Shown here one piece after another: positions 7,950 through 15,865 of a DNA stretch of 24,652 nucleotides. Below the pieces are notes generated by a model, which did not search any database, was not told where the DNA came from, and worked only from the letters and a program-made list of their open reading frames with translations. The stretch covers positions 1 to 24,652 of the forward strand of contig CAYTFK010000068.1 of NCBI GenBank assembly GCA_964436865.1, given 5' to 3'. Source of the DNA: JAXGPP01 sp964436865 (GTDB taxonomy: Bacteria > Planctomycetota > Planctomycetia > Pirellulales > Thermoguttaceae). Both the position numbers and the translations under genes were made by a program. The stretch's first letter is position 1; each line of letters starts with the position of its first letter.

Positions 7950-10147
7950 GAACCTGTGTGGCCAAAACGCCACGCACAATAGGTCTCAACGAAGAGGAGG
8001 GCGAGAACGGCGTAGAGCAGCGCCTTAGCCGCCGGGCTTCCCCGACCAAAGTGCGCAACCGGTGGCCGATCGACGGAGTCCCAACTGGTGTGATAGCCGA
8101 ATTGGATGTTGGACCAGATCTCCTGGCGGAACTCCTCGGGCGACACGCGCGCGAGGTCACTTTCCTGGGGATCGACATTGGCGGCGAACAGTTGAGCGGA
8201 ACCCTGTGGAGTGCCGAGGCGAACTTCATAGATTCCGCTCAGGCTGGTGTCGGGGAAACTCCAGCCGTTCCAATCGGCGTCTGCCGTGAAGCGGAGTTGC
8301 TCGCTCCGTCCGTCGGGCCTCTTCACAGTCAGCCGGTCGTCGCTCGTGGCCGGCACGGAGCCGCCCAATGGCTGGCCCACGCGGAGGTTTCGCTGATCCC
8401 ACCGGCCGCGAACGGCAAACGCCAGGATTTCCTGAACAATCGGCACAAAGCTCGGCCAGACGGGCATCGATGTCCAGGTGACGTCGGCCGAGGTGGCCAC
8501 GAGAATTACCCGGCCACGATGGATCGGCTCTTCAACGATCAGCGGGCCGCCTCCGCTCACAGCCAAGGCCACTTTGGCCTTCGAGCCGGCCGGAATCTGC
8601 AGTTGAAAGTACTTCGCGACCGGCGTGGTGAGCAGGCCGGCCTTCTCGCGGCCGCGGAAGGGCTCGATGATCGGATGCCGGTACTCGAGAGGGTCGAGAC
8701 TGTGGCGGCCACTCGGCGGCGCCTCGACGATCGTTCCCAGCCGGGCCGGCAGGATGCGAAACGCCCCCGAGTCGCTACCGGCCAATTCGCGATTGTAGCG
8801 GTCGGCGACGACGCGGTCTCCAAGGAAAAAAACCAGGCTGCCGCCGCTCCGCAGATAGGCGTCGAGCACGCGGGCCTCGCTCGGTGTAAACTGCGCGACG
8901 TTCGTGAGGAAGACGCAGTCGTAGCGGGAGAGGTCCTGCTCGAGAAACCGGCCATCGGGGATCTTTTCCGGGTATACGGTGGCCTTCTCTGGCCCGTCGG
9001 GCTGCGGGGCCAAGGCGTAGAACAGGAAATCGGCCGCGCCGCCAAGCGGCGTTCCCGATGGCCGGCCGTCGACAACCAGGGCGCGGATCGCCGGCTGAAC
9101 CGGAACGGCGGCCCAGCGGTGGTTGTCGACTTCCAATGCATCTCCGGAAAGCCTCGCCTCGATGGCATGATCGCCCGGCGATTCGAAGCGGTAGTCGAAG
9201 CTGACCGCCGTCGCGGCGGCCGGCGAGAGATCAACACGTTGTTGGCTGATGCGGCGGCCGTCGACCAGAAACTCGACGGTTTGCTGGCGGCTCTGGCGGC
9301 CGAAGTTCTTGATTTCGGCCACCAGGTTCACGTTCTTGCCCACGGTGGCGAAGGACTCACTCGTTCGCAGGCCGGTGATGGCCAGGTTCTCCGCACCGTC
9401 CTGGCCAAGATCGATGACGAAGATCCTCGCGCGATCGGCCAGTTTTGCCAGCCGCTCGCGCAGGTCGGATAGCGTGAGTTTATCGCCGGCTTCGGGGGCC
9501 CAGCCGACCCGGCCAAGATCGGTGAGGAAATACACTTCGCGCCGGCCAAGTCGCGGGTACTCTCGATCTGCCGTTGTGAGAACCTCTTGAACCTTGCCGA
9601 CGGTCGCCAGGACGTCGGCCGTCGTGTGTGGCATCTCGACGGCCTCGAGCTCAGCAAGAAAGTCGCTTGCTTCGAAAACCGGTCGGCCGACGACGATCCG
9701 GGGCGGGTTACTCAGCAGCACGAGCGTGAAGCCGTCCCCTTGCGGACTCTCGCCGACGATCTCGGCCGCCAGCTCTTTTGCGCGCTCGAAGCGGCTCTTG
9801 TCAGTGGGGCGGTAGTCCATGGAAAAAGAGCCGTCGAGCACGATCACACGATGGGTCTGCTGGCCGGGGGCCAAGCCGAACCCGATCCGCTCCAGGAACG
9901 GTTCTGCCACGGCAATCACCACGAGGATCACCAGCATCGTGCGGATTGCCAGCAGGAGCCAGTGTTCGAGTAACATGCGTCGGCGGCTGTTGCGAACGGC
10001 GGCGAGCAGGTATTCCATTGCCGCCCATGACATTTGTCGATATCGCCTTCGGCTCCAGAGATGGATCAGGAGGGGCGCGACCGCCGCGGCGAGCCAGCCA
10101 AGCATGGCTGGGCTGGCGAAGTCGAAGGCGAACAATGGGGCGGCCAT
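7946..10147 (-). CDS. BatA-like membrane protein with vWA domain
   Basis: 733 residues. The N-terminus (MAAPLFAFDFASPAMLGWLA, then LLIHLWSRRRYRQMSWAAMEYL) is the double-helix BatA/aerotolerance-regulator N-terminal module: membrane helix, Arg-rich cytoplasmic loop, conserved WAAMEYLL, and a second helix around 63-85. A vWA domain follows with MIDAS DGSFS at 105-109. Middle beta-rich segments lead to a glutamine-amidotransferase-like stretch (ALVVDGRPSG, YDCVFLTNVAQ, LDAYLRSGGSLVFFLGD) without an obvious nucleophile. A C-terminal membrane helix (LLYAVLALLFVETYCAW) ends the chain. The gene lies 47 nt after the DUF58 gene and its stop overlaps the next start. The BatA name rests on the N-terminal module; no BatB, BatD or BatE-type gene is visible here. 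Probable partner of the MoxR ATPase at the membrane. Confidence 0.9.
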   Translation of the reverse strand: MAAPLFAFDFASPAMLGWLAAAVAPLLIHLWSRRRYRQMSWAAMEYLLAAVRNSRRRMLLEHWLLLAIRTMLVILVVIAVAEPFLERIGFGLAPGQQTHRVIVLDGSFSMDYRPTDKSRFERAKELAAEIVGESPQGDGFTLVLLSNPPRIVVGRPVFEASDFLAELEAVEMPHTTADVLATVGKVQEVLTTADREYPRLGRREVYFLTDLGRVGWAPEAGDKLTLSDLRERLAKLADRARIFVIDLGQDGAENLAITGLRTSESFATVGKNVNLVAEIKNFGRQSRQQTVEFLVDGRRISQQRVDLSPAAATAVSFDYRFESPGDHAIEARLSGDALEVDNHRWAAVPVQPAIRALVVDGRPSGTPLGGAADFLFYALAPQPDGPEKATVYPEKIPDGRFLEQDLSRYDCVFLTNVAQFTPSEARVLDAYLRSGGSLVFFLGDRVVADRYNRELAGSDSGAFRILPARLGTIVEAPPSGRHSLDPLEYRHPIIEPFRGREKAGLLTTPVAKYFQLQIPAGSKAKVALAVSGGGPLIVEEPIHRGRVILVATSADVTWTSMPVWPSFVPIVQEILAFAVRGRWDQRNLRVGQPLGGSVPATSDDRLTVKRPDGRSEQLRFTADADWNGWSFPDTSLSGIYEVRLGTPQGSAQLFAANVDPQESDLARVSPEEFRQEIWSNIQFGYHTSWDSVDRPPVAHFGRGSPAAKALLYAVLALLFVETYCAWRFGHTGS

Positions 10148-10194
10148 GACGACGGAGAGCGAGGTGAAACGGATTCTTGGGGTGGGGCGGCGGC

Positions 10195-11118
10195 CTAACG
10201 CGCTACGCGCATCGCTCGGCGTCCAAGGTAGGCGCGCAGGGCGACGTCGAGCGGCTGATCGGTCCGCATGAGCACATAGTCTATCTGGTGCATCCGGCAG
10301 CCCTCCTTCAGCCGGCGAAGGAACGTCTCGAACTCGCGCAGATAAGCCTTTCGCAGCGAGCGCGGCTCCACAAGCACCTCGGGGAGTTGTTCGAGGCCCC
10401 GGAACAAGGTTATGCGATGGAACGGGAAATCGACCTCGGCGGGATCGAGGATGTGAAACAGGATTACTTCGTGGCGGCGGTGGCGCAGATGCTTGAGCCC
10501 GGCCATCATTCTCTCGACATCGTCGAAGAAATCGCTCAGCACGACCACGATGCCTCGCCGTTTGAAACGCTCGGCCAGGTCGTGGAAGATCGTGCCGGTG
10601 GCCGTCTTTCTTTCGGCCGGCGTCTGTTCCATCACATAGAGCAATTGCTGGAGGTGCGGTGGGCTGCTGCTCTCGCGGACCAGCGCACGGATCTCGCGGT
10701 CGAACGTCACCAGCCCAGCGCTATCCTGCTGCTGGAGCACCAGGTAGGCCAGCGCCGCGGCAGCCGACTTGGCATATTCGATCTTCGACATCGACGCTGC
10801 ATCGCTGCGGTAGGCCATGCTCTCGCTGGTGTCGAGCACAAGCTGGCAAATCTGATTGGTCTCTTCCTCGTACTGTTTGAGGTAGAATTTGTCGGTTCTG
10901 CCGAAGACTTTCCAGTCGACGTAGCGCAAGTCGTCGCCGGGCGAGTATTCGCGATGCTCGGCGAACTCAATGGAGAAGCCCTGATACGGGCTGCGATGCA
11001 AACCCGCCACGTAGCCTTCAACAATCAGCCGCGCGCGAAGCTGCAAGCCCTCAAGCCGGGCCAGCACCTGCGGGTCCAAGTACTTTCGGGAGTCTTCCAA
11101 CAGAATCGGCTCCATCAT
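10195..11118 (-). CDS. DUF58 domain-containing protein (vWA-type)
   Basis: 307 residues from the first of two tandem ATGs (MMEPILLEDSRKYLDP); the second gives 306. The DUF58 signature is plain: EHREYSPGDDLRYVDWKVFG at about 55-73, then RTDKFYLKQYEEE. It leads into a vWA-like fold with MIDAS-type DTSES at 96-100, followed by later vWA strands (VVLSDFFDDVERM). No transmembrane segment is apparent, so it should be cytoplasmic. DUF58 genes classically follow moxR. The start used lies inside the moxR reading frame, giving a 68-nt overlap between the two genes, which suggests coupled translation. A longer frame beginning upstream would overlap even more and adds 23 non-family residues. Probable adaptor or client-binding partner of the ATPase. 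Confidence 0.92.
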   Translation of the reverse strand: MMEPILLEDSRKYLDPQVLARLEGLQLRARLIVEGYVAGLHRSPYQGFSIEFAEHREYSPGDDLRYVDWKVFGRTDKFYLKQYEEETNQICQLVLDTSESMAYRSDAASMSKIEYAKSAAAALAYLVLQQQDSAGLVTFDREIRALVRESSSPPHLQQLLYVMEQTPAERKTATGTIFHDLAERFKRRGIVVVLSDFFDDVERMMAGLKHLRHRRHEVILFHILDPAEVDFPFHRITLFRGLEQLPEVLVEPRSLRKAYLREFETFLRRLKEGCRMHQIDYVLMRTDQPLDVALRAYLGRRAMRVAR

Positions 11119-12112
11119 CGGCCGCGGCCACCGCGTCGAGCAGGCGACGGATAATGTCGTCTGTCCGAACGCCCTCGGCCTCGGCATTGAAGTTGGTCAT
11201 GATGCGGTGCCGCAGCACCGGGTAGGCCACCGCGGCCACATCCTCCACGGCGGCGAAGTATCGCCCATTCAGTACCGCTCGTGCTTTCGCACCCAGTACC
11301 AGGAACTGGCTGGCGCGCGGCCCTGCTCCCCAGTTGACATACTGCCGGATGAAACTCGGCGCTCCCTCCTGCCGCGGCCGCGTCAGCCGCGCCAGCCGCA
11401 GCGCGTAGCGGGCGACATGATCGGCCACCGGCACCCGGCGCACGATCCGCTGCAGGGCGAGGATCTCATCGGCGGTGAGGGTGGGAGTGACTTTTGTCGC
11501 AATGTCGCTGGTAGTCCGCTTGACGATGTCGAGTTCCTCATCCTCGGTGGGGTAGTCCACGAACGTGTTCAACATGAAGCGGTCCAACTGGGCCTCGGGG
11601 AGCGGGTAGGTGCCCTCCTGCTCGATGGGGTTCTGTGTGGCCAGCACGAAGAACGGCTCGCTGAGTTGGTGCCGCTTGCCGCCGACGGTCACTTGGTGCT
11701 CCTGCATTGCCTCCAGGAGCGCAGCCTGGGTCTTCGGGGGGGTGCGATTGATTTCGTCGGCCAGGATCACGTTGGCGAAAACCGGGCCGCGCAGGAACCG
11801 CAGTTCGCGGCCGCCGGTTTGCCTGTCTTCCTGGATCACTTCGGTGCCCGTGATGTCGGACGGCATCAGGTCGGGGGTGAACTGAATGCGGCTGAAATCG
11901 AGCGACAAGGCGCTGGCCAGGGTGCGAATCATGAGTGTTTTCGCCAGCCCCGGCACCCCGACCAGGAGGCAGTGTCCTTGGGCGAACATGGCGATGAGCA
12001 GCTCATCGATCACCTGCCGTTGACCGACAATCACGCGGCCGAGCTGATCCGTGATCAATCGGTGCGCCTCGCTCAGTCGCTGTACGGCTTGGACATCGTC
12101 TTCGTGGAGCAT
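11051..12112 (-). CDS. moxR: MoxR family AAA+ ATPase
   Basis: 353 residues, a normal to slightly long MoxR. Walker A is GVPGLAKT at 52-59 (the MoxR form with Ala before Lys). Walker B is VILADE at 115-120, followed by INRTPPKTQAALLEAMQE, and the sensor-1/arginine-finger region reads LATQNPIEQEGTYPLPEAQLDRF. The C-terminal lid includes SFIRQYVNWGAGPRASQ. MoxR proteins are cytoplasmic hexameric ATPases that act as chaperones or metal-insertion helpers with vWA partners, three of which follow in this operon. It starts 3 nt after the stop of the propeller gene with no Shine-Dalgarno match, which suggests coupling. The last 20 or so residues (GRLPKVLGPAGAGPA) extend past the usual family end and overlap the DUF58 gene. 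Confidence 0.96.
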   Translation of the reverse strand: MLHEDDVQAVQRLSEAHRLITDQLGRVIVGQRQVIDELLIAMFAQGHCLLVGVPGLAKTLMIRTLASALSLDFSRIQFTPDLMPSDITGTEVIQEDRQTGGRELRFLRGPVFANVILADEINRTPPKTQAALLEAMQEHQVTVGGKRHQLSEPFFVLATQNPIEQEGTYPLPEAQLDRFMLNTFVDYPTEDEELDIVKRTTSDIATKVTPTLTADEILALQRIVRRVPVADHVARYALRLARLTRPRQEGAPSFIRQYVNWGAGPRASQFLVLGAKARAVLNGRYFAAVEDVAAVAYPVLRHRIMTNFNAEAEGVRTDDIIRRLLDAVAAADDGADSVGRLPKVLGPAGAGPA

Positions 12113-12115
12113 TGT

Positions 12116-14305
12116 TCAACGGGCCGTCATTGTCAGGGGTGTTTCTTCCGGGGTCGCTGTTCCGGCATCGGCGGCAAAGGCTACCAGTTCATCGGGCGTG
12201 GCTACGAGCAGCCTTCCGCCCGCCATGACCAGATTGCCTCCGTGGGCATCGTGCGGCACCAGGTCATAAAGTCGCACTTGGCCGGCGGTATTGGCATCGA
12301 AGACGTAGACTTTGTCCCGCGCAGGCCAGTATATCCGGTTCTCGGCGACCACGCCCCGGCCATGGCCGAGTTTTTCGTGTCCGTCGGGCCAGACTTGGCG
12401 GACGCGCCCGGCATCGTCATCAATACCGATCCAGTACAGCTTCGGGCCGCTGGCAATCAGGGCGCTACCAGCCACGCCCAGCAGGTGCACCGCCTCGCCC
12501 AGTTCCGTCGAGGTTTGCCAGAGGATCTGCCCGGTTGCCGCTTCCAGGCAGAAGATCCGCGGGCTATCCGACGGCGCAACGTAGAGCCGACCGCGGTCGA
12601 ACAGACAGGGGTTCAAATCGCGTGACCAATGCGCCGCGGGACGCTGCAAGTCGCCTTGTCGCTGTCGCGGATAAATCGCCACCCAGCGAACGCGGCCGCC
12701 CTCGGTCGAGAGGGCCGCCACTGCCCCCATGTTGGTATTCAAATACAGGGTATCACGGTGCAAGGTGAGGAGATTATGGGAGGTCTCATGGTACATGCCG
12801 CGGGCCGGCGTCTCTGCCTGGCAGACGAACTGCCGCCACAGCAGTCGGCCGTCTTCGGCGCTGTAGCAGGCCACGTGAGTCTGCGGCTGGATATCGCCGC
12901 GCCGAACGGCAACGAACACACGGGCGCCATCGGTCAACGGCGAGCCCTCGAATGCCAGCCCCGGCTCTTCGGGATCAATTCTCCACAGCAGCCGCCCTTC
13001 AGCCTCCAGATCAAGGCAGACCAGGTAGCCAGTGCCGCCCCGAAGCACTGTTTCCCGCGGATAGCCGGTCGTCGAAGCTCCCATCCGGGCGTAGAGTTTG
13101 CCCTGGTGGGCGGTCATCGTAAACCGCGGCACGCCGAGATTGTTGATGGGGAGGAAAAGCTCTCGTGCAGTCTCGTCGAGTTGGTCGCGGTAGATTTCGG
13201 GCGAGTCATGGCCCCAAGCCGGACTCCCCGTCGCAAGGTCGATCGCCAGAATCTCCACCTGGTTGTTGACCAGCGCCAATCCATCCGTAATCAGCGGATG
13301 GTAACTGAGGGGTGAAACGGCCTTTTCGGCCACCCGGAAGGCGGAGGATTGCGGTTCGGCGGTGGGGCGATTGGCGGGGAGCGTCGGACGCAACGGTCTT
13401 CGCCAGACCACGCGATTTGGCTCGACGGCGCGGGGCGCGATCTTCCCTCGGCGCGGATCGCCGGCAAACGTAGTCCAGTTATCCGGCACCGCGGTCGCAG
13501 GCCAACTCCGGCTCTCGGCCAACAGCGTACGGAGCGCGTCGACGAAATTCACTTGTTGGCCGGCGAGGTTGCCGCGGGCGCCGGCGTCAAGCCGGCTCAT
13601 CGCCTCGAGTTCCTTTGCCGCCCGATCCAGCGAGCCTTCGAGGATCGAGGCCAGAACCAGCCGTGCACGCACTGCCGCCAAATCGAGTTCGGTGTCGGGC
13701 ACACTAAGCCATGTGGGAATTCCATCGTGAGGTGGTGGTGCCGGAATGATTTTCTCCCAAAACGCCCTTGCACCAGCGTAATCCCCGCCTTCGAGGGCCA
13801 TCTCGCCCAGCGCCATCAGCGCGTCATCTCCCCAGCTACTAGCCAGCGATTGCTCGGCGACATCGAGCAGGCGGCGGCGGTCGCGGCGCTCGACACCTTC
13901 CCGGTACCAGCGCATGGCCGACGGATCGACGCGGCGGCGATAAATGGCCAGTGCTTCCGGCGGCAACGCAGCAAGCCGCAACTGGCAATAGTCGCTCACG
14001 CTGACGAACCGTCGTGGGGTAACGGCCAGGAGTTTGCGGCCGTGATTCTCCATCACTTCACGCAGCATCTGCACCGCCTCGTTCCACTGCTTTTCCGCCA
14101 CGTGGACCTTCACCCGATCGAGCTGCACCTGGACGGCGTTATCGGCCTGATCCACAGTGACGTTCTCGGACAGCTCAAACCGGCCGCTGTTCAAGGCGGG
14201 CTGGGCGCCTGCCGCATTTCCGCAACCAAGCACTGCGGCAATCGCCGCGAGCATGCCCAGTCGCCCGGCAAAGAAAGGCGAGCCTTGAGTGGTTGCGCAA
14301 CACAT
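12116..14305 (-). CDS. Exported PQQ-type beta-propeller repeat protein
   Basis: 729 residues from the ATG at 14305; the longer frame runs back into the divergent SDR gene and is not credible. An N-terminal hydrophobic segment (LGMLAAIAAVLGCGNAAGA) looks like a signal peptide with cleavage after AGA. A second in-frame ATG at 14254 would give a shorter N-region. Residues from about 50 to 230 are helical and TPR-like (EKQWNEAVQMLREVMENHG, ALMALGEMALEGGDYAGARAFWEKI). The rest is a PQQ/quinoprotein-like propeller with blades marked by GSPAWGHDS, GYLVCLDLEAEGRLLWR, EDGRLLWRQF and EAATGQILWQT. No dehydrogenase active site is evident, so a protein-binding or scaffold propeller is more likely than an enzyme. 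It is first in the operon and lies 3 nt before moxR. Confidence 0.88.
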   Translation of the reverse strand: MCCATTQGSPFFAGRLGMLAAIAAVLGCGNAAGAQPALNSGRFELSENVTVDQADNAVQVQLDRVKVHVAEKQWNEAVQMLREVMENHGRKLLAVTPRRFVSVSDYCQLRLAALPPEALAIYRRRVDPSAMRWYREGVERRDRRRLLDVAEQSLASSWGDDALMALGEMALEGGDYAGARAFWEKIIPAPPPHDGIPTWLSVPDTELDLAAVRARLVLASILEGSLDRAAKELEAMSRLDAGARGNLAGQQVNFVDALRTLLAESRSWPATAVPDNWTTFAGDPRRGKIAPRAVEPNRVVWRRPLRPTLPANRPTAEPQSSAFRVAEKAVSPLSYHPLITDGLALVNNQVEILAIDLATGSPAWGHDSPEIYRDQLDETARELFLPINNLGVPRFTMTAHQGKLYARMGASTTGYPRETVLRGGTGYLVCLDLEAEGRLLWRIDPEEPGLAFEGSPLTDGARVFVAVRRGDIQPQTHVACYSAEDGRLLWRQFVCQAETPARGMYHETSHNLLTLHRDTLYLNTNMGAVAALSTEGGRVRWVAIYPRQRQGDLQRPAAHWSRDLNPCLFDRGRLYVAPSDSPRIFCLEAATGQILWQTSTELGEAVHLLGVAGSALIASGPKLYWIGIDDDAGRVRQVWPDGHEKLGHGRGVVAENRIYWPARDKVYVFDANTAGQVRLYDLVPHDAHGGNLVMAGGRLLVATPDELVAFAADAGTATPEETPLTMTAR

Positions 14306-14513
14306 GAATGGAACGGTCGTCCCGCGCGGCGAGGAGGTAATCGCGTGCCGTGATCCCGATAGATGCAAGTATAAGGACCCCAATGGCCTGGAAGAAGGCC
14401 GCAGCGGATATTGTCGCCCCGCCAATGGCCGGTTAAGCTTTGGGTTCGACGTCTGACAGCGTGGCGTCGCGGACGATTTCGAGGTCTTCAACACGGTCCA
14501 CTTCCGCGCAGCG
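14306..14513. other. Divergent intergenic region
   Basis: This 208-nt gap separates the long minus-strand operon from the plus-strand SDR gene and must hold both promoters. Besides the TATACT box it contains a 9-bp direct repeat, CCAATGGCC, at 14380-14388 and 14422-14430, exactly 42 bp apart. A weak plus-strand promoter pattern is TTGTCG, 17 bp, TAAGCT starting at 14411. I see no small ORF with a credible start or ribosome-binding site here. Confidence 0.5.
14362..14397 (-). promoter_or_regulatory. Candidate promoter for the PQQ-moxR-vWA operon
   Basis: Reading the minus strand, a TATACT -10 hexamer lies at 14369-14374 (5 of 6 to TATAAT). The matching -35 position 17 bp upstream, TTCTTC, is poor. 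The predicted start is about 57 nt before the propeller ATG. The assignment depends on the -10 alone and on being in the only sizeable gap upstream of the operon. Confidence 0.3.
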
Positions 14514-15317
14514 ATGGGCGATTGGCGAGACAAAGTAGCTCTGGTAACCGGCGGCTCGAGCGGCCTTGGGCGGATCATCGCCGACGCATTCAGCGGAGCG
14601 GGGGCCAGGGTTGTGGTGGTCGGGCTGGAGGCGGATGCTGTCGAGAGAGCTCAGGCGGAACTCGAGCGTTCTGGCCGGGAAGCGCTCGGCATATCCGCCG
14701 ATATCACGAAGCAGGAGGATGTCGACCGACTCCTCGAGAAGACGATCGACCGCTTCGGGCGTCTCGATGTGCTGGTGAATAACGCCGGCCGTTCGATGCG
14801 TGGAAAGGTGTTGGATACCACGCCCGAACAGTTCCGCGATCTCATGGAACTCAACCTCATTGCACTCGTGCGCTGTACCCGGGGCGCCGTACCGCATCTC
14901 ATTCGGCAGCAAGGTCACGTAGTCAACATCGGCTCACTGGCGGCTAAGTCGGCCTCGCGATGGGTGGGGGCCTACCCGGCCACGAAGCACGCCGTGGCCG
15001 CTTACTCGCAACAGCTACGGCTGGAACTGGGCCCGGAGGGGTTGCACGTACTGCTGGTGTGCCCTGGTCCAATCGCCCGGCAGGGAGATCGCCTTTACCC
15101 GCTGCAGGGGATGGAAGATGTGCCTGAACGGGCTCGTCGCCCGGGGGCCGGGGTCCAGGTTCGGGCGATTTCACCCGAACGCCTGGCTGCTGCCATTCTT
15201 CGTGCCTGCGAGCGGCGCACGCCGGAACTGGTCATGCCGGGCAAGGCCCGGCTGTTATTTGCCCTGTCGCAATTGTCGCCACGGCTGGGCGACTGGCTGG
15301 TGCTCAAGAAGACGTAA
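14514..15317 (+). CDS. Short-chain dehydrogenase/reductase (SDR)
   Basis: 267 residues, a normal classical SDR length. The NAD(P)-binding motif is TGGSSGLG at 12-19, and the structural motif is NNAG at 89-92. The catalytic tetrad is visible as Asn114 (MELNLIALV), Ser141 (NIGS), Tyr154 and Lys158 (YPATK), with the usual 13-residue Ser-Tyr spacing. The CPGPIARQ segment after it is the standard PGxI/V loop. A C-terminal tail (LFALSQLSPRLGDWLVLKK) is hydrophobic and might touch the membrane, as in lipid- or sphinganine-type SDRs. Substrate cannot be told. It is a single-gene unit, divergent from the vWA operon and ended by a hairpin 25 nt after the stop. There is no clear Shine-Dalgarno before the ATG, but the family start fits. 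Confidence 0.93.
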   Translation: MGDWRDKVALVTGGSSGLGRIIADAFSGAGARVVVVGLEADAVERAQAELERSGREALGISADITKQEDVDRLLEKTIDRFGRLDVLVNNAGRSMRGKVLDTTPEQFRDLMELNLIALVRCTRGAVPHLIRQQGHVVNIGSLAAKSASRWVGAYPATKHAVAAYSQQLRLELGPEGLHVLLVCPGPIARQGDRLYPLQGMEDVPERARRPGAGVQVRAISPERLAAAILRACERRTPELVMPGKARLLFALSQLSPRLGDWLVLKKT

Positions 15318-15342
15318 AGTATCGGCGGGAGCGCAACGAATA

Positions 15343-15364
15343 CGCCCCCGATCCTTCGGGGGCG
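15343..15364. terminator. GC-rich hairpin between convergent genes
   Basis: A perfect 9-bp stem, CGCCCCCGA with TCGGGGGCG, closes a 4-nt TCCT loop. It sits between the stop of the plus-strand SDR gene and the stop of the minus-strand hypothetical gene, where a bidirectional terminator is expected. There is no T-tract on either strand, so termination efficiency is uncertain. Confidence 0.55.
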
Positions 15365-15391
15365 CTCGCTGCGGGTCTGTACGGCAGACGG

Positions 15392-15865
15392 TCAAACGGT
15401 GAGCGTCATTTCCGTCGCGGGTGGTTCCGCGGTGCCTGTGACTAGAACCGGCGGAGTCTCGATGGGCTTCTTCTGGTAGCCCAGATTGCGGATGACTTCG
15501 AGAACCTCGCTGCACGTTGGGAACATCCGTCCGCTCGTCCGCTTATATTGATCGAGGGCGTTCATGAACTCGATCTCGTCGTCGGTATAGTCGCGTTCGC
15601 AGGTGGTCGGATCAATCTGGCGACGGCGACTCACTTTGGCACGTCGTTCGAGATGCCGACGTTCGACGTGGGGATGCTCTTCTCCGTCCCCCTGCCGCTC
15701 AGAGTCCTCGCGACGATCCTTGTTCGTGCGACGGTCGATGGTCACCAACGCGTTCCCATTCTCTACGCTCCTCCGGGGGGTGGCATGGGCGCGGCAAGCA
15801 CGGTTGGAACGTTTGACTTTGTTGGTCTTGCCAGATTTCGCGAGGTGATTCTTGGTCTTGGCCAC
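15392..15865 (-). CDS. Small basic protein of unknown function
   Basis: 157 residues from a GTG start, with AAGGG about six bases upstream. The N-terminal half is strongly basic and disordered-looking (MAKTKNHLAKSGKTNKVKRS), followed by Arg-rich runs such as DRRTNKDRRE and ERRHLERRAKVSRRRQ. The conserved-looking core is residues 84-132: QIDPTTCERDYTDDEIEFM, then LDQYKRTSGRMFPTCSEVLE and VIRNLGYQK, a compact helical block that could be a small DNA- or protein-binding domain. I recall the same core in short proteins of several planctomycetes, usually with a variable Lys/Ala-rich N-terminus, but cannot name a family. No membrane helix or signal peptide. A weak promoter-like pair (TTGCCT, 17 bp, CATATT) lies upstream around 15937-15965. 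Confidence 0.75.
   Translation of the reverse strand: MAKTKNHLAKSGKTNKVKRSNRACRAHATPRRSVENGNALVTIDRRTNKDRREDSERQGDGEEHPHVERRHLERRAKVSRRRQIDPTTCERDYTDDEIEFMNALDQYKRTSGRMFPTCSEVLEVIRNLGYQKKPIETPPVLVTGTAEPPATEMTLTV

Noticed and set aside
7958..9472. 504-codon open frame on the plus strand
   Set aside because: Fully antisense to the BatA-like gene, which has clear domains; no ribosome-binding site, and the translation shows no domain. High GC makes such shadow frames common.
11207..12625. 472-codon plus-strand frame
   Set aside because: Antisense to moxR and the end of the propeller gene; composition follows the GC-rich third positions of the real genes.
13349..14353. 334-codon plus-strand frame
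   Set aside because: Antisense to the propeller gene; no domain signature and no start signal.
14306..14578. Extension of the propeller protein by 91 residues upstream
   Set aside because: It would run into the start of the divergent SDR gene, has no ribosome-binding site, and would bury the signal peptide.
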